From Garcia nutans (Eukaryota > Streptophyta > Magnoliopsida > Malpighiales > Euphorbiaceae), in assembly GCA_947685225.1 (NCBI GenBank), contig CANTUV010000024.1, positions 55,084,001-55,148,000 on the forward strand: a stretch of 64,000 bases of DNA, given 5' to 3'. Positions within the stretch are counted from its first letter, which is position 1. Each line of letters opens with the position of its first letter. This document shows positions 1 through 9,530 of this stretch, in pieces. The translations under genes were made by a program, and so were the position numbers. The notes under the pieces are model-generated. The model saw nothing but the letters and a program-made list of their open reading frames with translations. It did no database searches and was not told where the DNA came from.

Positions 1-292
1 TTGAGCATCCAAGAATTCTTCCACATTCTTCCTTTGGCAATGAGCTTAGGAGAATGAAAGAAGCCTTTTTATCTCTCCCATTGCTTCTTCTTTGTTCTTC
101 ATTCCACTCTTTTCGTGGAATCTCTTTTTCTACACCATCAACCATTCTTGTAGGAATCTTCCACTCATTTTCAACATAATCCCAAAGCTCTATTCCTTCA
201 CTATCTAGGAGCAAAAACATCTTGTGTTTCCAATATGAATAATCAAAGTGAGGTATAACAAGGGAGTTTGAGTTTCCATAATAATGAGCCAT
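1..292 (-). CDS. Copia-type Gag, N-terminal part (runs off the window)
   Basis: This is the start of a Gag protein of a Ty1/Copia retrotransposon, the nucleocapsid precursor that packages element RNA in cytoplasmic virus-like particles. The frame is open from the ATG at 292 to the window edge, about 97 codons. It begins MAHYYGNSNSL and contains FDYSYWKHKM, a later LWDYVENEW and KASFILLSSLPKEE, which is the pattern of the plant Copia Gag family (DUF4219/UBN2-like N-terminus). The start was chosen because it is the first ATG after the primer binding site and LTR on the same strand, about 90 bases downstream of the PBS. No stop or frameshift is visible in this part. The rest of gag and pol lie outside the window, so intactness of the element is unknown. 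Confidence 0.8.
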   Translation of the reverse strand, partial: MAHYYGNSNSLVIPHFDYSYWKHKMFLLLDSEGIELWDYVENEWKIPTRMVDGVEKEIPRKEWNEEQRRSNGRDKKASFILLSSLPKEECGRILGCS

Positions 293-383
293 GGAGTTGG
301 AAGAAAAAATTGATGTAGAGGTATTAGTGGGTGTGGTTGCCTTTGAGGATCAAATTTCACAATTAAGTTTAAGAAATTTCAAA

Positions 384-395
384 GCTCTAATACCA
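384..395 (-). promoter_or_regulatory. Primer binding site of the Copia element (initiator Met tRNA type)
   Basis: Read on the minus strand this is TGGTATTAGAGC, one mismatch from TGGTATCAGAGC, the plant initiator methionine tRNA complement. It starts two bases inside the LTR boundary at 398, as expected for a reverse transcription primer site, and it fixes the element as minus strand with its 5' LTR at 398-1547. Confidence 0.8.
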
Positions 396-397
396 AT

Positions 398-1547
398 TGT
401 TGTCCCAAGATGGCAACCAAGAGGGGGGGTGAATTGGTTTCTTCAAGAAATGATAGCAAATTGAAAAACTTCAACAAATAAGAAATGTAGAAGATGTAGA
501 AGATTGAGTAGAGAGTAGAAAAATCAACACAAGAGATTTATAGTGGTTCGGATTCAACAATCCTACATCCACTCCCCAACCTCAATTGGGTATTCCACTA
601 TACTTGAAGTTTTACAAGCTCACTTCCAACTTTGGTGTTTTTACAAGCTCACACCTAACTTGACAAGTGTTTTACTAAGGCTAACACTCAAACCACTTAC
701 AAGAGTTTTACTAGGCTCACTCTCACAACCTTTACAAGAGTTTTTCTCAGGCTCACTCTCACAACCTTTACAATTGGTGTTTTAATGGCTAACACTTAAC
801 CTTGCATGAAGAGATAAATAGATGAAAGCTTAAGTAAATAACTTGCAAGAGTTTGGACAATATTAGTATTTATTCTCTTGCTAGAAGACTTGTTTCAGGT
901 GGTATTTATAGGCCTCAAACCAGTTCTGCCCGTTGGTGAAGTGGGTAGAAAAGTGCAACTCCAACAGCTACAAAATCTTCTTGGATTTTTGTGTCAGACT
1001 GTTGGGATGGTCGCGCACCACCTTTGGATGGTCGCGCATCCTGGGATGGTCGCGCACCCCCTTGGGGCGGTCGCGCATCTGTTTGTGCGGGCATCCCAGC
1101 AGTCTGGTGCGGTCGCGCAATTCAAATCTCTAACGGCTACTTGACACATGTCATCTTCTTATTAATTCTTTAACTAGCCGTTGAAGCCCACCAACGGCTA
1201 TATAAATGTAGCGGTCGCGAAGCCACATTGGGCGGTCGCGCATTGTCTTGCGTCGAGTCATTCACCGTTCTTGTCACCGCGAACCTTACTGTCAAACCAA
1301 GACAGTTTGGATGGTCGCGCAACCCCTTGGGGCGGTCGCGCGTTCTTGGATGGTCGCGCAAGGCCTTGGGGCGGTCGCGCATCCCTTCAAAGACAGATTT
1401 TCAGCACTTAGGAAATCTTCAAATTTCTTTGCATTTCAGCTCATTCTAAGTTGCTTTCCTGCCATATAAACACTCATTGAAGCCATTAGATCACTTCAAT
1501 TTGTTTGCCAAGATCAAAAACAAGATTGACCTAAATCTAGGTCAACA
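398..1547 (-). mobile_element. 5' LTR of a minus-strand Copia retrotransposon
   Basis: A 1,150-bp LTR bounded by matching ends: TGTTG at 398 and CAACA ending at 1547. Read in element sense it starts TGTTGACCTAGATTTAGG, a start familiar from large plant Copia LTRs, and ends just before the PBS. It contains an 11-copy GGTCGCG array in two clusters and a hairpin with 9-bp arms TAGCCGTTG (1175-1183) and CAACGGCTA (1192-1200). The partner LTR is outside the window, so the target duplication cannot be checked. Small open frames through the GC-rich array are not considered genes. Confidence 0.8.
1009..1381. repeat. GGTCGCGCA repeat clusters in the Copia LTR
   Basis: GGTCGCG occurs at 1009, 1030, 1048, 1069 and 1111, and again at 1213, 1234, 1313, 1334, 1352 and 1373. 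The two groups of four (1009-1069 and 1313-1373) have the same spacing of 21, 18 and 21 bases. Units are preceded by GAT or by GGGC, and CCCCTTGGGG palindromes lie between some of them. The surroundings are AT-rich, so this is a CpG-dense island inside the LTR. Confidence 0.9.
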
Positions 1548-2088
1548 GATAATAAACAGGATTATCAACTTGGTTGGAGAGGTGAGGGTTTATGACGTTA
1601 GATCACATAGGTATTTACAAGGTGGTGATTTATGACCCTAGATTGCATAGCTCAAAGCGGATTAGTGCTTCCAATGGTAAATTCTATGTCAATAATGTCA
1701 AGGAGCTATCCAAATAAGAAAAATCTAGATGAAAACTACAAGTAAATATATAAAATCATGCACTTTCTTAATAGGATAGTCCTAAATGAAAAACTAATTA
1801 GGAAAACCTAACTAATAAAATTTAACAAAAAACCTAGGGATTTTCTTGTCAAAGGAATTGGGAAACTTGCGAATTCAAGGGGTTCTAAAGTCTGAATTCC
1901 AGTTAGGTGGATGGTCAAAGTCTGCATCTTTAAAAACCGAGTGATTGTTAAACTCCATGTTCTATGATACATCAAAGTGTTTATCTTCAATTAGGCCACC
2001 CCTTGGCTTGGGTCTTTGTATAAACTAATATTAATGTTTATCTCTTGGCGATAAAAAATTGTTTTGTAATTTTTAATATTTCATGCAG
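1548..2088. other. Unassigned sequence between the Copia LTR and a possible exon
   Basis: No gene could be assigned. A short motif, TTTATGAC-N-TAGAT-N-CATAG in form, occurs twice 41 bases apart (from 1589 and 1630). A 43-codon open stretch from 1586 to a stop at 1715 includes KRISASNGKFYVNNVKEL, which looks protein-like but was not recognised. If 2089-2151 is an exon, this stretch could be an intron of the same gene. Confidence 0.3.
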
Positions 2089-2151
2089 AGATCTTTTGAA
2101 GAAGCCATGGAATCCATTGAGAAAGCCAAGGCAGATAGACATGAGGTCTAG
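2089..2151 (+). CDS. Possible last coding exon of an unrecognised host gene
   Basis: A T-rich tract ending TTTCATGCAG (2079-2088) forms a good plant splice acceptor. It is followed by 20 codons ending in TAG at 2149-2151, reading SFEEAMESIEKAKADRHEV, a charged helical tail. Codon usage differs from the AT-rich surroundings, and it is followed by a non-repetitive stretch that could be a 3' UTR. No upstream exon was found before the Copia LTR at 1547, so the gene may be interrupted or the exon spurious. I do not recognise the family. Confidence 0.3.
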   Translation, partial: RSFEEAMESIEKAKADRHEV

Positions 2152-2171
2152 TAGTGTTGTTTATATTCCTT

Positions 2172-2266
2172 GTCCACTAAAGGTTGGTGAAGCATGAGAT
2201 TCTTTATAATGGTAGTACTCGTCTACTAAAGGTTGGGGAAACGTAAGATTCTTTATAATTGTAGTA
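2172..2266 (+). repeat. Tandem duplication, two 46-bp copies
   Basis: Two near-identical copies at 2172-2217 and 2221-2266, both containing CTACTAAAGGTTGG or CCACTAAAGGTTGG followed by AGATTCTTTATAAT. They lie directly downstream of the possible exon at 2089-2151, where a 3' UTR would be. Confidence 0.85.
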
Positions 2267-3122
2267 GCTGTCTTTACTGTCTATTTTTCTGCTCAGCTAT
2301 GGTGGTGCATCAAATCGTATGCTGCGCCACCATTGCTTGCAATGGTCATCCTCATAAAGGATCGATGTGTTAAAGAGTTGTCTTCAACCAAAACATTATT
2401 GTTCTATCTGTGCTTTTCCTTTGGGATCGCTCTCTCCCTCGGCCTTTTTGTAGAGTGATATTTGTTTTTTCACTATTTTTGTAAATTATCTGTTGCAAGG
2501 CTACAGCTTGGGTCTGTAAATAGAAATGAGGCTGGACTATAATTAGTTAGTTTTTTTTTTAATTATTTAATGTACTATTTTTGGGAGCAACATGCTGTAC
2601 GAAATGTTTGGCTGTAAATAAGAAGAAAATGAGAACTCAAATTTGTTTATTTTTGTAATTATCTTTTCTGGTTTTTCATGTGAAACCAAATTTATATTAC
2701 TTTATAAAATATTAGTGTTTGCATGAGAAATAGCAAATTTCATCCTTTAACTTGATGCGAGAATGGATTTAGGTTCCTAATCAAATTACATTAAAATGAT
2801 TTCTAATCAAAACAATGTGCAAAATTTTTAAAATGATCCGAAAAAGGATAAAATCCTCCAAGGTCATCTAATAGTTCACTTGAATGTTTTAAGAATTAAA
2901 TTGTGAATTTAAAATATTAAATTTGGACAATAAAAAGGCTTATAACTATTGACAAAAACAGGAAACAAAAAAGAAACAAAAATGGACAAGATGAAGTTAA
3001 TACAATGAATCAAATTGACAAAATCAAAATGAAAATTCAAATTGGCTTTAAGATAAGTTTGTCGCAATTGCTAATTTTTAAGGGCGTTGGTGAGCTTCTG
3101 TTGATGTCCTACCTGTGTCCTT
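2267..3122. other. AT-rich sequence without a recognised feature
   Basis: Apart from AT-rich tracts, nothing was recognised on either strand. The first 350 bases are less AT-rich and could be 3' UTR of the putative exon upstream. No LTR ends, repeats or convincing frames were seen. Confidence 0.5.
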
Positions 3123-3164
3123 ATACATACATATATATATATACATACATATATATATATATAT
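3123..3164. repeat. AT/ATAC microsatellite
   Basis: Two ATACATAC units alternate with runs of AT. It ends at the ATG of the PMD pseudogene (3163). Confidence 0.9.
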
Positions 3165-3923
3165 GCCTCTTCCATATTTGACTCCAATGGCTCAACTGAT
3201 CGAGCCGACTGGCTTCTTGGACTTCCGGGGCTTGGACCCATTTATTCCTAGGAACATTGCTCTTCTAAAGGCCCTAGGTGAGCAATAGTGGGACAACACC
3301 AACACTTCCCACTTCCTATGTTGTGAGCTGATCATGGCATTGGCTAATCTAACTGCCATTATCAGGATTCGTTTTGGCACTCGGTCAATTGAGTGTTTTG
3401 ATGAATGGAGAGTTCTACTTAAGGAGATATATGAGCTACTTGGGGGCCATTCCCCAAGGACTTTTGTTCATGTCACCTGTACTTGGCTTCGATTGCATGT
3501 TGAGGCTCTTCTTACCACTCCATTTGATCCATTTGCTGACCAGATTGCTAGGTCAATTATGCTTTTGATTGTTGGGCACTCTTTCTAACATTCATTCTAG
3601 GACACCATGGATTTGGGCATCTTATGCAATCTTCAGGACTAACCGTCATTAGTATTTACAACTAGGACAAAGCCGTTCTCAACACCATGTATTGGGAGAT
3701 AAGGGACTTGTCCTGAGGTGTGCCTCTTTAGGTGGAACCCATGTCATATGGGAGGTACACCTTGCACCTGCTGTCATTTTTTTTATGCTTGCAGTTTTCT
3801 GACCCATCTTCCATGTTTCTTGTAGATTTAGGCTTATAAGTACTTTGCATATACTTGCCCGATTTTGAGGGAGCCCCAGCTTACAACCTTCCCTATTAGG
3901 GTGTGGAAAAGTAACACGGAACA
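3163..3923 (+). pseudogene. Plant mobile domain (PMD) pseudogene, truncated by element Z
   Basis: A decayed gene of the plant mobile domain family (Pfam PMD; Arabidopsis MAIN and MAIL proteins belong here, nuclear factors linked to silencing and genome stability). The frame from ATG 3163 has the family layout: FIPRNIALLKAL near the start, a degraded W-x-x-x-T-x-T-x-H segment, LTAIIRIRFGT (family pattern LTAITGLR), then VLNTMYWEIRDLS and, after a probable intron ending at 3826, a degraded IWAYKYF segment (3827 on) with RVWK. Damage includes TAG near 3286, TAA at 3586-3588, a frameshift near 3645, and TAG in place of a Trp codon in two spots. The frame ends where the LTR of Z begins at 3924, so Z was inserted here and the remainder should lie beyond the window. 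It differs clearly from the PMD gene at 34790-36969. Confidence 0.6.
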
Positions 3924-4746
3924 TGTGAGCGAGGATTTTCACCCCCACTCCCATGCAGAATGGTTCTTACGACTTCGGTACTGTTAGGCTTAGGGACTTA
4001 GAGAACATGGACCTAAACTCGAAAAAAATTGAGTCGTCACTCAGACGGGCAGGAAAAATAGAAAGGGATGGATGACTCGATTCCAAAAAAAATTTCATCT
4101 TCCTAATGGGTTCGGAAAGTTGAGTATGTATGGGGAAGGTGAAAATGATCCAGCACCCCCATAATGTAAGGTTCATTGAAACCGACCTCTTTTTCAGGTC
4201 TATATATTATTAAATTCTTAAATGTTATAAAAATTATCCATACTACATGCAAATATTGGAATAAATAATCATTATATTAGAATCAAAATAAGTTCAAATA
4301 AAATAATAAATGGGCACCCACCCGAGGATGAAAACATACCCTTACAACCATGTCTAATATCCAAAAAAATAAGTAAATAAAATGAGACACCCACCAATTG
4401 GTGAAACATGCCCCTTATATTGGTCTCTAAATATAAATAAAATAAAATAAACAAATTAAATAGGTAAGGTATCCACAAAGTGAAAACATGTCTTTTACAA
4501 CTTTCAAATTATGGAAATATGCCTTTTACAACATTAAAATCCGAACAAATAATTAACCAAATAAATTCAACCATTTAAATAAAAAAAAACTTCCATTATA
4601 ACCAAATAAAATAAATCATCCATCATAAAAAGCATGTAACAAATTAAATAATCAAAACTAGGGGGTTTAAAGCATTAAATATACAAATTTGGCGTTTACT
4701 TATTAAATTTAGGGTTTATAAAGTTAACAATATGGTTTTAGGGTCT

Positions 4747-6481
4747 TGATAGGACTATATTTTGCACATAATTTAATGATTATCCTAGTTATATTTTTAT
4801 TGTTATCAATTAAATTTGATCAATCTTTATTGTGAAAGCTAGAATATTCATCATTTCAAGTATAGAGTTACAAGTATGAAGAAAAAGCTTATTTTTGCTA
4901 AAAATCATGGAAAAATGGAAAGGAGGTCAAATCAAGCTCAAAAATGGAAAATAATGAATTTAAATGGTCTTATAAATCATGATACATGATTTTGAACTTG
5001 AAATTGGAACTAAAGATGAGAAATCAAGAGGTCCAGATTCGTTTTGAATCCAGGGCCAAAGCTGTCAAAAAGCCATGGCCATGGGATTTGATTTAAAGTT
5101 GTCCAAGTTTTTCAATGACAGAAATTGCAAGGGCAGAAGCATTTTGAAAGTCACAAACCGTGGGGATCAAAAGCCACTACCGTGGCATGGATTTTGGCTC
5201 TGTTTTGAAGAGATTTTGCATATTTCAGAAGCATATTGAAAGCCACGACCATGGCACTCAAAACCCACGACCGTGGGATTGATTTCTCTACTGTCCGAGC
5301 CAAGAAAGAGAAGAAAATTCAAGTTGGTAGTTTCAACTTCAATGCCACGACCGTGGCATTGAAAAGCCATGACCGTGGCCCACCAGACTGACCATTTTAC
5401 AGCTCTAAAGTGCTCAAACCGACCAATCTAACTCAGGCCACGACCGTGGCACTCAAAAGCCACGACCGTGGGGCCGAAATTCATGACTTTGAGCAGACAA
5501 TTGGGTTGGTGGTGAACCAAACAAGATGTGGCCTAACCTTTTCAGTTTTTCCCCACTAAAGAAGCTTCCAAATACTCTATTTAAACACACTTTCTCCAAG
5601 GAGAAAAAAGGGTACAAGAATTAGATTAGATTCATCCAAATAAATTTAGTTTATAGTTTCTTAGAAAAGAAGTGTGAAATTCTGCTTCAAGGAGGAGTTC
5701 AAGATCCAAGTAAAGATCTTCTTCAAAGAAATAGAGTTTGATATTTCTTGTTCCTTTTAAATTATGTCTTCATCTACCATTTTGAATATTTGTAATGTTT
5801 TTATTTCAATAATGAAGAACTAATCCTTTTTAGGGTTGGTCCCTTTAATTGAATTTATCATGGAGTTATAAATGTCTATTGGTTAATCTAGTTATCCTTT
5901 GATTATTTTATTGTCTTTATCTTAATGCTTTGATTATCTGGCCAATGATTAATTGATTTGAGATGTCGTGTGATGGAGTGAGAGTGGAAGCATGATATTA
6001 GTCCAAGGAGATAATAATCTTAAGTAAGTTTCTCACTTAGAGATAAGGTTAAACCCTTGAGAGGTTAATTCAAGATTCTCATAAAACTTAATGAATTGAT
6101 TTAATTATTTATGATCACGAGAGTAGACATAAGGATTAAAGTCAATATTAGTTCTAGTACTTGAGAGAGACTTGAGCTTAATTTAGGAGAATCTAACCAT
6201 TAATCGAAAGGAAGACTGAATTAAATCGATACATTAGAAAATCCATGATAAATCAATGAAGGTGACTAAACCCTAAGTCTTAAATTATTATAAATTTACT
6301 CTTGATTCATTGTCATTTTAGCTAGTTAAATCATAAAATCGAATTTGATTATCCAAATATTAATCAGTTTAATTGTTTGGTACTTAAAATTAACCTCCTC
6401 GAGGGAATGATACTCTACCCATCATTATATTACTTGTTAATGATCTGTGCACTTGCAGATAGCTAGGCTAAGTCTGCGACA
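4747..6481 (+). mobile_element. S1: solo LTR of another Ty3 family
   Basis: A 1,735-bp insertion from TGATAGGAC to GTCTGCGACA, flanked by a perfect 5-bp duplication GGTCT (4742-4746 and 6482-6486). The uninterrupted site is visible in the Z 5' LTR at about 17350. There are no internal genes, PBS or second LTR, so it is most simply a solo LTR left by LTR-LTR recombination. The right end resembles Athila/Tat-type LTR ends. A TATA-like CTATTTAAAC lies near 5577 on the plus strand. The family could not be fixed without internal sequence. Confidence 0.75.
5152..5471. repeat. Paired CCACGACCGTGG units in S1
   Basis: Units of CCACGACCGTGG or one-base variants occur as four pairs, at 5152/5174, 5243/5265, 5345/5367 and 5438/5460. 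Each pair is exactly 22 bases apart and is mostly joined by a CACTCAAAAG-like linker. Each unit is a 5-bp inverted repeat around AC and is CpG-rich within an AT-rich LTR. Confidence 0.9.
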
Positions 6482-7147
6482 GGTCTTAATTTGAAAATTA
6501 GGGCTTTGGATATGAAAATTAGGGTTTTAGGGCTTTGGATATGAAAATTAGGGTTTTGAGGTTGGTGCTTGGGAAATTAGGATTTTGGTATCTGGATTTA
6601 GGTTTTTGGATGGAATTAGCGTTTTTGGGTGAAACTAGGGTTTTTAAGGTTTTGGGGTTAGGATTTAAGGCATTAGGATTTTAAGGTTTGGATTAAGGTT
6701 TTAATTAGATCTTAAGCTACTGTGGAATTAAATTAATAAACAATGGACGTTGGCTAATTATGTAATATCCCGAAATATACCCTAAGAATTTTAGAGTTAT
6801 TGTTGTATTTGGAATTAATATATATGTATATATGGGAAATATAAATACAATATATATAAGACATATACATATACATCACATATATATGGGATATAAAATG
6901 GTGTAGGAAAAGTGAGTTGTATATATCTATTTGTATAATTAGTTAATAATAATAATAATGATAATAAGGACAAAAAGAAAAGAGAAGAAGAAAGTCAATG
7001 GTGGACAAATGTATGGTGGAGGTTATTTGAGAAATATTAATTATATTATATTATATTATTATTATTATTATTATTTATATATATATGGGATAAGAACGAA
7101 AGAAAGAAGAACTTTCTTTCTTCTTCTGTTGCTTCTTCTTCTTCGTG

Positions 7148-7150
<3 letters not shown>

Positions 7151-7186
<36 letters not shown>
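7151..7186 (+). repeat. GA microsatellite in S2
   Basis: A pure GA run of 36 bases, preceded by CT-rich sequence. The same site in S3 holds a GA run at 54361-54391, so the microsatellite is an ancestral part of this LTR leader. Confidence 0.95.
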
Positions 7187-7190
<4 letters not shown>

Positions 7191-7831
7191 TTCACTTATA
7201 TACATAACAAATCCATGGTGATCTTGAGAGAATTGAAGATTGTTATTGAAGATTTGGTAAATTATTCAAGTAAGTATTCATTCCTTTGCATTGATTCTTA
7301 TTGTTTGAGGTTGGGGTTGATATGGTTAGTGTGGGATGATGATGTTAATGAAGGATTGAAGTTTATATATGTGTGAAACTAGTATTTTGATGATTATAAC
7401 ATGGTTATTTGTGAGGATGATGATGAATTGTTGAGATTGTTGAGTAAGAGTTTAGTATTAATGAATTGGGGATTTGAGCAATTGATATATGATTGATGTA
7501 TGATTGTGTTTAAGGAAGTTGAAAACATAAAATACTTGTATTGAAATTCATGTATCTTATCATTGGATTTGAATTAGGTTGTGAAGGAAGTGGATTGCTA
7601 AGTGATGAAGAATTCTTGGAAGGTAAAGTGTATAGATTTGTGAGTGGTTCTTAAGGTAAGTACAAATTACCTTAATTTATGCTTTAATATGATGGTTAAA
7701 CTTAACACATATTTATTTGAAATTATGTTAATGATGTTGATTATGTCCATTGAAATAATGCTATATGATATATATATGTGATTGAGTGTAACCAAAGGAG
7801 ATTTGGACATGTTTAGAGTTCAATTCATGTG

Positions 7832-8075
7832 AGACATGGCCAAAAATAAAAAGAGACACGGCCAAGTCAAGGAAATTTTGAATGTGTTGGATTGATTTTT
7901 GGGAGACACGGTCACTGGCTCAGCCGTGTCCCTTGCCCGTGCTTGTTACTGTCTGATTTTTGTTGAGAGACACAGCCGTGTTCCATGCCCGTGTTTGCTA
8001 CTGCCAAATTGTGGTTGAGAGACACGGCCACAAGCTTGGCCGTGTCCCTCAAATGTGTTGGCCGTGTCCCTCAAA
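7832..8075. repeat. CACGGCC / GGCCGTGTC array in S2
   Basis: About eight half-sites of the form GACACGGCC and GCCGTGTCC or GCCCGTGT occur in alternating orientation, separated by linkers such as GCTACTGCC. The block lies between the second GTAAGT (7656) and its acceptor (8635). Related arrays occur in V, W and S3. Confidence 0.85.
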
Positions 8076-8455
8076 TATGTTAGTTAATGTTCTTATTCTT
8101 GATTATTCTTGCATTGTTAGATCTTCTAAAGGTTTTATGGTATCTATACTTCAAATATATGTAAAACAAATGTATGTTGAGGATTCCAAATATAAGAGGA
8201 AGGTAAATTATATATGTGTATATCAATGATAATCATTCTTGATGGATGTATAATGTGCTTGATTATGAATATTTAAATAATGAGATGTTGTGTACAATGT
8301 GGAATGAAATGTTGATATTTATGAATGATGCTATGTGGGATATAATGTGATCATTGATGATGAGGTACTTTAATGTTATGATTGAGGCTTGTTTGCCTAA
8401 TTGATGATATAAATGCACACTTGAATAATGAAGTGTTATATTGTGTAATGAAATG

Positions 8456-8530
8456 TGAAGCCATTGTGATTGGCTATGATGATTCAAATGAGATATGAAG
8501 CCATTGTGATTGGCTATGATGGTTCAATTG
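8456..8530 (+). repeat. Tandem copies of GAAGCCATTGTGATTGGC in S2
   Basis: Two adjacent copies of a roughly 38-base unit with core GAAGCCATTGTGATTGGC and CTATGATG. The corresponding place in S3 (55706-55830) has at least three copies, so copy number differs between members of the family. Confidence 0.8.
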
Positions 8531-8668
8531 AGATAAATGGGGCATGTTTGCCTATATTATGATGAGAATTGGAAATAGAATTGAGAATGAAATAATAAAT
8601 GAATTGTGTGTGTCTAATATGTTATTCATTTTCAGAGTTTTGTTATTGGTGGCATGCCTAATGATAGT

Positions 8669-8905
8669 AACAATCTCTTGAAGTTAGGTTGGATTTGATC
8701 CTTGAAGCCAAGTTGGGTTGAAGTTTAACATGTTTTACTCCCCTTGAAGCTTGGTTGGGTCTAATCCTTGAAGCCTAATTGAGATGTTACAACCCTTGAA
8801 GCTAGGTTGGATTGGTTCTTGAAGCCAAGTTGGGTTGATGCTTAGCATGCTTTGCTCCCCTTGAAGCTTGGTTGAACCTTAATCCTTGAAGCCTAGTTGG
8901 GATAA
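8669..8905 (+). repeat. Imperfect CTTGAAGCC-x-x-GTTGGG repeats in S2
   Basis: About eight imperfect units of the form CTTGAAGC-(C/T)-(A/T)-AGTTGGG occur here. The same block is in S3 at about 55930-56165. No coding function is apparent. Confidence 0.8.
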
Positions 8906-9494
8906 TGATAAATGTGAAAATTGAACCAAAACATTAACTCTGAAAGTGGAATGGCATATTAGTGTTTTGGGCCCATGCTTGTGTTTGTATATATATGGAT
9001 TGTTGAATAATGGAATAAATGAATAATGTTAAATAATGGAGTAAATGAATAATGAGATATATGTTTGTCTTTGTTTTAATGTGAACTATGGAATGAAATA
9101 TAATGTTATGTGATATATGGTGATAACTATGGATTGAAATATATGATGATAATCATGGAATGAGATGTATACAATATATAAGTAAATTATTGAAAGTGAA
9201 TATAGCTTAAGAAGCTATGTTGAATGATGAGCTTATAAAAATATAACATGATGTGTAAAATGTATATGGATGTGGAAATGATGAATATTGCTTCATGAAG
9301 GTTTTAGGTAGTCATTGAATTGTGAATTATTGAAATGAAGTGTATGTGTATATGATTATGAATAAAACATTAGTAAAAGTATATATGAAAAGTGTATTCA
9401 CAATGGGAAAACATGATAAGAAAATAATGATATGTAAAATTAATATATAAATATGATTTTATGAAATGTATGTTTATATGAATGATTTGTATTA

Positions 9495-9530
9495 CTAAGC
9501 TCTCGGGCTTAGCGCGGTTGTGTGATCGCG
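9495..9530 (+). other. Twin hairpin in S2
   Basis: Hairpin 1 pairs CTAAGC (9495-9500) with GCTTAG (9507-9512). Hairpin 2 follows with no gap and pairs CGCGGT (9513-9518) with ATCGCG (9525-9530), including one G-U pair in sense RNA. The element-sense orientation and position about 340 bases from the LTR end match those in S3, V and W. Confidence 0.7.

Noticed and set aside
543..785. 80-codon ORF in the Copia LTR
   Set aside because: It consists of repeated TTTTACTAGGCTCACTC-type LTR sequence on the strand opposite to the element, with no family match and inside the LTR.
878..1469. Several overlapping small ORFs on both strands in the Copia LTR
   Set aside because: They read through the GGTCGCGCA array, whose CpG-rich units lack stops in several frames. 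No family resemblance, and they lie inside an LTR.
5167..5370. Minus-strand ORF in S1
   Set aside because: It exists only because the CCACGACCGTGG units lack stop codons.
7960..8229. ORFs across CACG arrays (also 24024-24362, 39903-40242, 47252-47591 and 55074-55334)
   Set aside because: All are products of the stop-poor CACGGCC arrays in the LTRs. Frames and strands differ between families, so no protein is conserved.
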